This document shows, piece by piece, positions 56,651-64,000 of a DNA stretch of 64,000 nucleotides. The position numbers and the translations under genes are program-made. The notes beneath the pieces are model-generated. The model saw only the letters and a list, made by a program, of their open reading frames with translations. It was not told the DNA's origin and did not search any database. The DNA is from Litoditis marina (taxonomy: Eukaryota > Nematoda > Chromadorea > Rhabditida > Rhabditidae), in assembly GCA_964036275.1 (NCBI GenBank), contig OZ038434.1, positions 38,029,279 to 38,093,278 on the forward strand, in the 5' to 3' direction. How positions within the stretch are numbered: position 1 is the first letter of the stretch; every line of letters begins with the position of its first letter.

Positions 56651-56924
56651 GATAATAAAAGACGATTTCAACAACATTATTCATAATTATTCATTGAATT
56701 TTATCAATGAATCGAACAAATCTTCTCATGCTTATTGAGAAATCAGCTCTTGTAATCTTCTCAATGAACATCATGAACATGAAATTTAATTCTACAAAAT
56801 CACACAATCTTCTTGGCTCTTCTTAAAACACATAAATAAGTTAAAGGAGTGTACTGATCGAATTCTGGAATGTTCCATTTGACTGCGGTGGTTCGTGCGT
56901 TCCGCTTAGACGATTTCCAGCCAA

Positions 56925-57080
56925 CATAGTGAGTGCCAAATTTATAAGTTTCTGTCTTTCGCCGGAATCGAACCTGTGAGCAAAATGTTCGTAGCAGGGC
57001 GCTAACCCCTGCGCTATTATTCCAGATAACCGCCCAGCTTCGGAATCGAATACATGTGTGCGTACACAGCGGAAAGTAAA
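56925..57080 (-). repeat. tRNA-derived SINE, family S
   Basis: Inverse copy with gccggaatcgaacctgtgag (B-box side), gcagggcgctaacccctgcg (A-box side) and acatgtgtgcgtacacagcg. Confidence 0.7.
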
Positions 57081-57082
57081 CT

Positions 57083-58045
57083 TTTGTAGTTTTCTAAGCG
57101 CAGCAGAAAATTGGTGCTCTTCACCTCTTCAAAACCTATTCAACAGTGACACTTGGTACTGCTGACTTTATCGTATTATAGCTGTCAATGTTTGAGAACT
57201 CACTGCTTTTTACCTAAATATGGCCTTAGACTTGGAGAGTGTCGCAATCATTTCATAACACTTCATTCACACACTCAGTTCGATTCAAACTGTACACAAA
57301 CAAGGCCGATATCACAAGGAACCGTTGGCGACGACTATAAGCTATCAGCCCATTTCGTAGGTAGCGCCCTCGATGAGAGAATGGTCAGAGAGCCGCCGAT
57401 GTCTCAGACTGTCTGCGGCCTCATTGAGCTGCGTGCTCTCTCGCTTGTAGTTTTCTAAGCGCAGCAGAAAATTGGTGCTCTTCACCTCTTCAAAACCTAT
57501 TCAACAGTGACACTTGGTACTGCTGACTTTAGCGTATTATAGCTGTCAATGTTTGAGAACTCACTGCTTTTTACCTAAATATGGCCTTAGACTTGGAGAG
57601 TGTCGCAATCATTTCATAACACTTCATTCACACACTCAGTTCGATTCAAACTGTACACAAACAAGGCCGATATCACAAGGAACCGTTGGCGACGACTATA
57701 AGCTATCAGCCCATTTCGTAGGTAGCGCCCTCGATGAGAGAATGGTCAGAGAGCCGCCGATGTCTCAGACTGTCTGCGGCCTCATTGAGCTGCGTGCTCT
57801 CTCGCTTGTAGTTTTCTAAGCGCAGCAGAAAATTGGTGCTCTTCACCTCTTCAAAACCTATTCAACAGTGACACTTGGTACTGCTGACTTTATCGTATTA
57901 TAGCTGTCAATGTTTGAGAACTCACTGCTTTTTACCTAAATATGGCCTTAGACTAGGAGAGTGTCGCAATCATTTCATAACACTTCATTCACACACTCAG
58001 TTCGATTCAAACTGTACACAAACAAGGCCGATATCACAAGGAACC
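57083..58045 (+). repeat. Tandem repeat, unit 361 bp, about 2.7 copies
   Basis: The same open frame starts at 57153, 57514 and 57875, exactly 361 bp apart, and the units differ at only a few bases. Each unit ends in an M1-like stretch (gatgagagaatggtcagaga..gagctgcgtgctctctcgct). The frame is too short and featureless to call a gene. Confidence 0.9.
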
Positions 58046-59011
58046 GGCTATTTTGTTGACCCTTCTGTTAATCACTTGGTAACCCTCTTTTACAATGACT
58101 TCTGGAGAAAATTTAGGGTTACCATGTAGTCAACAGAACCAGGTTAATACTGAACAGTTAGGGTTAACGAAATACCGGGTTGAATGAAGAACTCGCCCAA
58201 AAACAAACAACGAACATCGAACAACAATAACACTAACCATTAAAGGTAACATGTTAGATATATATCACCAAGAGCGAAGAATCTAGTGTGAGTACTACGT
58301 GCAATCAGATCTTCGCACTCGAACTTGAAACTAAATAAAAAACTTTGTGAATAGATAGACATACCTGCATACAGGTACAACGAAACGATGATATAAATAG
58401 ACCACACAAACGTAACTAAACACTGTTACCCTAAATTCAGAAATAATAGCTAGCGATTCCTAAGACAAGAAATCGTCACGAGAGTTCAAAACTCAAAACT
58501 ACCTACTTTATACAATAAACCTGAGTGCGTACACTGAAAGATCCCGGCACCTTCCTACCATCCTGCGTCTCTCGCTTTGCACACTGTTTCTCGACATCCC
58601 GGCGGGATGTGGGCGCAGAGAAATAGCGTATAGTTGAGGAGACGCAGGTTAGATCGGAAAAGAGCCAGAAGTGAGAAAAAATGTGGAACAACCCAATACG
58701 ATCACCTCGAATATGTGTTAACACTTCAAAAAGGAAAACAAACATTTGTTAAATTCAAGCGTATTGAAGTGAACTCAGCTACAGCCAGCTGCAAAAGAAC
58801 CAAACCTTTACGCACGTTTTTAACAATGCTAAATAATACTTATTATTTTTCGCCTTTTTCGAAACAGGTCTTTACGTTATATGACACTTTATCCCGCTGT
58901 GTTTATAGTTTGATCTCGTTACTTTTTGGTCAAAACTCGTAAATCCAAAATTAAGACCTGTATTGAAATTAAACTACAACAAATATTCGGTCATTTTCTA
59001 TAGTTAATAAA
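58046..59011. other. Intergenic DNA with dispersed repeats
   Basis: GGTTA/TAACC words lie near 58055-58170, and a TAGTTTGATC repeat with inverted ends lies at about 58888-58985. No exon is supported. Confidence 0.45.
58888..58985. repeat. TAGTTTGATC foldback repeat (M4)
   Basis: Left arm cgctgtgtttatagtttgatc and right arm ttgaaattaaactacaac. Relatives lie at about 59328-59410, 61237-61320, 60330-60370 and 63900-63985. Confidence 0.6.
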
Positions 59012-60660
59012 TTAATCCTCCGGATATCCTTCGTAGACTGGTTCCGGAGCGTTAGTCTCCGGCAACTTTTCAGTTCGAACCGGTGAATTCGGTTTCATCT
59101 CCAATTCAGGGGCTGGTTCCAGTTCAGGCACAGGCAGCCGGGTTCCCAGTTTGTAGGAGATGAACTGAATCGCAATGAATTACAGTAAAATCATTCGGCT
59201 TTCTTTCCCAGGAGTTCCAGGAATTCGAATTTGTTTGGTGTCTGAATGTTACTCATTTACTTCTTCGAATCAAACGTTTACCAAAAGTCAAAAAAAGGCA
59301 GATCAAAAAGTGCACGTTTCTTCACGTGTCGCTGTGTTTGTAGTTCGATCCCGCTGTTTTTTTTGTCAAAATTCGTACATTTTTGCGTGCATCGAGATCA
59401 AACTACATATAATAGGTGGTCATTGCCTATAACTTGGTATGTTCTCTATCTAGCCGGGTTTTTAAGTAACCTCGGAGTAACCTGAAAGCAACCTTAAACC
59501 AAAAACCGTCTACACATACCTTAAAATTTTACGTGAAAATTAGTTTTTACTGTTACTTTTGACGATAATTGGATTTAAGTTTTAGGTTACTTCTTCAAGG
59601 TTACCTACCTAGAAAAAAATAGAAAAGGTTACCAAAAAAGGGTTAGGTTACTTAAAAACCCCGTAAGATAAACTAGCCCTATGACTCACATCAGTAACGT
59701 CGAAATGCTTGTTGCAAAGCACATTGAACTGACTGCTCGTAAATCGGGATTCTAGCAACTGGCGTCTGTTCACGTCGCCGCTCGACAGAGAAGTCAGCCA
59801 TCTGGAAACAGAAAAGAAAAAGATTTATATATATATACTCACAAACTTTCCTCCAGTCATCTTCTTTACGCCTACAATCTTTACCACTGCCCTCCATCAT
59901 CAAGTTACCTCCCCGAAATAGAAGAGAGGAAGAGAGGGAGAGAGGGAGAGAGAAAGAGAGAGAGAGGGAGAGAGAGAAAGAGACCTACTTACCCTTCAAC
60001 AATATCCGTGGCGGTAGGCGGTCGAATGCCATCACAGATTAGCATCCTTCGCATACAATACAGGCATCTGGTGTGCAGGTGATCCTGTAAACAAAATCGA
60101 TAATAATAAAAATCATAATAACAATAATAATAATAATATACTGTGAGCTAATTGCACAGTCACGCGAAACATGTTAAGCACAGCGTAACTTAGAAACGTG
60201 TAATGACAAAGTGCGCGATGCCACATTAGAATGCTAACCTTACGTGACTACTCAATTGAGTTCTAGTGTATAGTAATGACCAAACCTTTATTTGATGTCG
60301 ACATACGCCATTACCTATAGATTTCTAATGAAAAACAACGGGATCAAACTACAAACACAGGGGAATAGTGCAGCATACACCGTATAGGCCTTGGAGGCAG
60401 CGAATCCTATATATGGGACAAAAATGGAGCAGTCACGCACATAAAACGTAAAGAAACATTAAATGTGCACCTCTTGATCTGTCTTTTTTATTTGCAAACA
60501 CTCACTTCTTCATGTTTCTTGGCCCATTGAGCTGCGTACTTCAACCGATTGCGCAGGTGTTGTTTTTCCGATGGCTTCAGATCACCTGCGAACAGAGAAC
60601 AGTTGGTCACTATCACTTCTGGATAGATTTACTCTTACTTCTCTCTCCTCCCACATGCCA

Positions 60661-60696
<36 letters not shown>

Positions 60697-63491
60697 CTCT
60701 ACCCTCCCTAACTCCCCCTTCTCTTTCCTTAAGCTGCCGTCTCCTCGTTTTCCTTGCTCTCTCTCTCTCTCTCCCTCTCTCCTCACTCTCTCTCTCTCTC
60801 TCTTATCTCTAACTCTTCCTCATGTCTCACTTTCTCCCCCTCTCTCTATCTTCTCACACGTATCTCTCTCCCCTCCCTCTCTCCCTCTTTTCTTTCTCTC
60901 ATTATCACTCTCAATTTCTCTCTCTCTCGTTCCCCCTCTTTCTCTCTCTCTCTCTCCCCTCCCCCCCTCTCTCCCCCTCTCTCTCTCCTTCCTCTCTCTC
61001 TCCTCTCTCTTAACCTACCGCTCTTCAACATCAGTTGTCCAGCCACCGCATCCGACAGTGCATTCGTGCCCTTCACAACCTCCTGAATATCACCCGATGG
61101 GGCCATGGCATGAGTTGGAAGACGACGTTTAACGTACTCTGAAAAAAGTTTTTACAATATATGAAGAAGGCGTGTAAAATCGCGAAAAAAATCTATGTCA
61201 ATCTAAATCTACATTCTTTAAAGAAGGTGAACAAGTTTGTGTTGTAGTTTGATGGATGGAGGATGGACCACAGCATAAAGTTCGAAACAAGGTTGGGATC
61301 AAACTACAGACACAGCGGAGTCAGTGAGATAGAGTGAGTTGGAATACGTCGTTTCACGTTTTCTAAAAAACGTTTTTAAAGCAGTAAGATTATGTGGACC
61401 AATCTCGATGTATCGGTCCTTTGAACTGCAATTGAAAAATGTATTGCAGTTCGAAAACGGAAGCGTTTGGATTGGTCAACAAAATCGTTTTTCTTCAAGT
61501 ACTTTCCATTGGGTTCTTTTTCTTATTTTCAACAATTCGGAAAATGAAATCGCGAAATATCACGTCTGTATCGCACCTCACCATATATCTAACCTACATA
61601 TCGGCAAACTCATTAATAACCACCGCGCGCTCGCCCTATCATTGCATAAGCTCCGCCCTATTTCCCTCCACACGCAACCTATTTGCTACGACAGTTCGAG
61701 GGCTTGCCATGAATTCTCTACAGAAGATCTTCTCGCTAGGCGTCTCTGCGTCTCTAAGCTTCTCCCTGGTCGCCAGTTGGAAGAGAACCGACAATGCGTA
61801 GGTACATCCACCGAACAGAAACTACACCAACTCGAAGCGACGGAGAGATCGGCAAGTTCCTTCCTTGCAGAAATTCAAACTGATCTTTTCGTCTTCCCGG
61901 TATTATTAAAACTAGCGCACTTTGGCACTTTTTTTATATATCCATAACTACCATAGGAATTTCGTGACCAGGGTTAAATCCGCAGTAAACCCGTAGTAAG
62001 GCGAACCCGTGGTAGATCCGCAGTAAACGTGCAGTAAACCCGCAGTAGATTCATAGTAAACTATTCAAAAGTGCGTGCTTCGTGTGGAAATGCAATATTA
62101 TAACTCAAAAACTGAAGGGATAAACGTATCGGAGATTATACAAATCAGTTTCGAGAAAATGAGCAGATAATTTTTTTTTCAAGTCGGACAGTTCAACTTT
62201 TTTTCGATCGTTATGATGAGTTCCTGACAACTGCATTTCTACAATATGAGTATTCAATTGTTTAAAATGGAATGAATTGACATTTTACTTAGCAAATCAT
62301 GATGGAAAACCATATAATGGAAATTTAAGAGAAGAACTTTCATAGTTATGGCTCATAACTTCAATTTCTTTACCGAATCATGATTGTCCAAAAATTTGTT
62401 CCGATATCCTGATGTACAACTAATATTCATGCATATTGGAAAATTGAATGCATTTTCACCCTTAAAAACGAATTTTGAGAAAAAATATTTTCCGTCCTTA
62501 CTTAGGTACGGACTTCTCCATCACTAATCGTTGAGGTTTCAGTTCATTTCGGTTTAATTACCCAAGTTTGAGGTACTTTTCGAGAACAGAAAGGTATTCT
62601 ATTCTCCTTTGACGTTGATAGGGAGCATGGAGCGCTCCTATTGCGTTAAATGAAACTATTTTTTTGAAAAAGTATTATTTTAGATTATTTGGGTAGATTT
62701 GAATATCAATTAGTTTACTGCGCAGTTACTGCGGGTTCACTGCAGATTTACTGCCGATTTACCCCTGGTAGTACCGCGGTACTACCAGGGGTGAATCGGC
62801 AGTCAAACCGGGGTAGAACTGCAGTAACTTTGCTGTCAATTAGCGGTTTTTATTTCCCTGTGACGATTCAAAGATCTGTTGTGTCTCAATCTGTTGTTAT
62901 TGACATATATGGATAATGAATTATAATGAACATCGACATGAAACTAACTTCTCGCTTTCTCCAAACCAACATTTGGACAAATATGTCTTCTGAACTGTCG
63001 ACTCGTAACGAAATGCCCACTACAGTAGCCACAGCGAAGACGTTCCGAATGATGTAACCTGAAGGATGATAAAAAAATTTGATATAAAAGTACATCAATA
63101 TATTGATGGACGATCAACAGACAATTCATGAGGATTCCAATACAACAAAGCATCTTACCATTGAACTGACAATACACTCGACCTGTTTAAACGGCTACCG
63201 AATTTCGGTTACTTTCAGCTTACCAATACAGGTAAACAAAAAGAAGAGGTTACGTTAAACCAAAAACAGGTCATTTTCCGCCACAACATGCTTTCACTCA
63301 TTTGATATCACCTTTCATCAGACTATTTTTGACCTTCATTTCACTCACCTGATATGACCTTTGACCAAACGCATGCCACCCGTGAACTGACAATACGGGC
63401 ACTTGAAGAGGGAATGACCTCCCTTGCAGACCTCCCTGATTAGTTTGTTCCCCTTTGGTTTCCCAGAGCAGCTGGCTACATTGTCATCACC
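59012..63491 (-). CDS. Zinc-finger protein of unknown family (N-terminus outside or unseen)
   Basis: Seven exons join in phase: 63349-63491, 62949-63058, 61019-61138, 60506-60585, 59993-60084, 59690-59801, 59012-59164 (TAA). They give 269 residues. The first two exons encode two fingers: C-P-Y-C-x11-H-x3-H split by an intron, and C-G-Y-C-x12-H-x-C (FVTSRQFRRHICP). Then follow a basic Ala-rich segment, a Lys/Arg-rich helix-like exon (KPSEKQHLRNRLKYAAQWAK), a further C-x2-C (TRCLYCMRRMLICDG), a conserved-looking stretch (RRQLLESRFTSSQFNVLCNK) and a Pro/Glu-rich C-terminus (PVPELEPAPELE .. GYPED). A nuclear DNA- or RNA-binding role is inferred from the fingers. The 63491 acceptor shows that at least one upstream exon exists. 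Confidence 0.8.
59328..59412. repeat. M4 foldback repeat copy
   Basis: cgctgtgtttgtagttcgatc at the left, gagatcaaactacat at the right. It lies in the last intron of the zinc-finger gene. Confidence 0.6.
59452..59662. mobile_element. Foldback element with GTAACC words
   Basis: gccgggtttttaagtaacct pairs with aggttacttaaaaaccccg at the other end. The interior is rich in ggttac/gtaacc. Confidence 0.7.
59925..59985. repeat. GA microsatellite
   Basis: Irregular (GA)n with ggga steps, directly beside the donor of exon 59993-60084. Confidence 0.8.
60095..60140. repeat. AAT microsatellite
   Basis: Run of (aat)n: ataataataaaaatcataat, then further aat units. Confidence 0.8.
60150..60275. repeat. 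Dispersed repeat M3
   Basis: Contains cacgcgaaacatgttaagca, gtgtaatgacaaagtgcgcg and ttagaatgctaaccttacgtg. Confidence 0.65.
60655..61012. repeat. CT-rich microsatellite, about 350 bp
   Basis: Long (CT)n/(CCCT)n tract filling the intron between exons 60506-60585 and 61019-61138. It serves as polypurine on the gene's strand right after the donor. The Ser/Leu and Arg/Glu open frames across it are low-complexity artefacts. Confidence 0.9.
61237..61325. repeat. M4 foldback repeat copy
   Basis: gtgttgtagtttgatgga at the left and gatcaaactacagacacag at the right. Confidence 0.6.
61378..61500. repeat. Palindromic repeat M2 copy
   Basis: agcagtaagattatgtggac with gaactgcaattgaaaaatgt and tgcagttcgaaaacgg. 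One of the more diverged copies. Confidence 0.6.
61965..62835. mobile_element. Element with CAGTAAACCCG subterminal repeats at both ends
   Basis: The left end has about eight variants of cagtaaacccg (cgtagtaaggcgaacccg, gcagtagattc etc.). The right end has the inverse form (actgcgggttcactgcag). A perfect 32-bp palindrome at 62761-62792 (acccctggtagtaccg and its complement) sits in the right cluster. The centre has no coding frame. Non-autonomous DNA transposon ends of this kind bind transposase, by analogy. It lies in the second intron seen of the zinc-finger gene. Confidence 0.6.
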
Positions 63492-64000
63492 CTGCGAAAG
63501 TAGCGTATAGCGGTGAACTTCTTCCCGAACCGATTCTTCCCGAAACACGAAAAGACAAAGGTGGAACCGGACCAATTTAATTAATTAATGCTAAAGTTCG
63601 TCGACTGCGTAACGTTTATTAGTGTTTGGTTCGGTTCATGTCGGTTTGAGTACGCAAATGGTTCCGGTTTCTTGCCGAAACAGCTGGTTCGAGAAGAGTC
63701 GGTTCGGAAAGAAATTTGCCCAAACAAACAGTGCCCATCTCAGAACGAGTGGCGGCAATGTTCTGCGATTCCCGAACTACAAAAGCGAGAGAGCATGGGT
63801 CATCCGTGACTGGTTACTCTATGACTTGCACACTCTATCATCGAGGACGCCATTAAATGGCTTGCTAATTGGCACGGGGTGTCTGTTGTCCGAGTATAAA
63901 AGTTGTAGTTTGGTCTTTTTCAAACACAGCACAATTCCATAGTTTCGTCCAGAATGCATCGAATCAAACTACAAGCACGGCGCTTGGGATAAAACTGACG
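63492..64000. other. Window end: upstream of the zinc-finger exons, repeats
   Basis: A foldback M1 copy lies at about 63740-63885 (ctcagaacgagtggcggcaa, gacttgcacactctatcatc) and an M4 copy at about 63900-63985. The first exon(s) of the minus-strand zinc-finger gene must lie here or beyond the window; none was recognised. Confidence 0.5.

Noticed and set aside
57153..57819. Three near-identical 84-101-codon open frames
   Set aside because: Each is part of the 361-bp tandem repeat. Identity reflects the repeat, not protein conservation.
60512..61132. 206-codon Ser/Leu-rich open frame on the + strand
   Set aside because: It is a (CT)n microsatellite read in frame. The flanks on the opposite strand are well-phased exons of the zinc-finger gene.

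Overview
The window looks like invertebrate animal nuclear DNA, AT-rich, with many introns and dense in foldback repeats. Nothing bacterial is present. Every gene below was assembled exon by exon from GT..AG boundaries whose reading phases agree. The acceptors are mostly TTTTCAG or TTTCAG, which is the nematode-type consensus, so a nematode or nematode-like invertebrate is the best guess. The species cannot be named from the sequence.

Layout. 1-9.3 kb has no convincing large gene. It holds three rearranged copies of one repeat unit, a 605-bp inverted-repeat element, and two identical mini-elements carrying a dead copy of a fibrinogen-domain exon. 9.8-18.3 kb (+) is a secreted EGF plus fibrinogen C-terminal domain gene with ten exons seen. 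One of its introns holds a 2.3-kb nested inverted repeat. 19.3-49.7 kb is a family cluster. Three paralogous single-pass membrane proteins (TM-A 19.3-24.9, TM-B 29.8-35.2, TM-C 43.8-49.7 kb, all +) alternate with two paralogous minus-strand genes for secreted acidic repeat proteins (AR-2 25.3-29.2 kb, decayed; AR-1 35.6-42.1 kb, intact and expanded). The order TM(+) AR(-) TM(+) AR(-) TM(+) and near-identical blocks about 10.2-10.5 kb apart show that a two-gene module was duplicated in tandem. 49.9-53 kb is minisatellite, SINE and a LINE remnant. 53.4-53.7 kb (-) is a probable small secreted peptide. 54.06-56.65 kb is a head-to-head pair of secreted beta/gamma-crystallin genes whose promoters mirror each other. 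57.1-58.05 kb is a 361-bp tandem repeat. 59.0-63.5 kb (-) is the 3' part of a zinc-finger gene of unknown family.

How the genes may work together. The TM proteins share a cysteine-containing ectodomain, a polar stalk, one membrane span and a cytoplasmic tail with conserved blocks (TGG, N[FY]RPLG, HDHV.LNS). TM-B has lost that tail through deletion of three exons and a resulting frame change. The AR proteins have a signal peptide followed by many copies of an N-R-T / S-S-E-rich repeat, each on its own phase 1-1 exon. AR genes start next to the following TM gene (divergent) and end next to the preceding one (convergent). A functional pair, such as receptor and ligand or surface protein and matrix protein, is possible but is only inference. 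I recognise no named family for TM, AR or the zinc-finger gene, and these are the most likely new material here.
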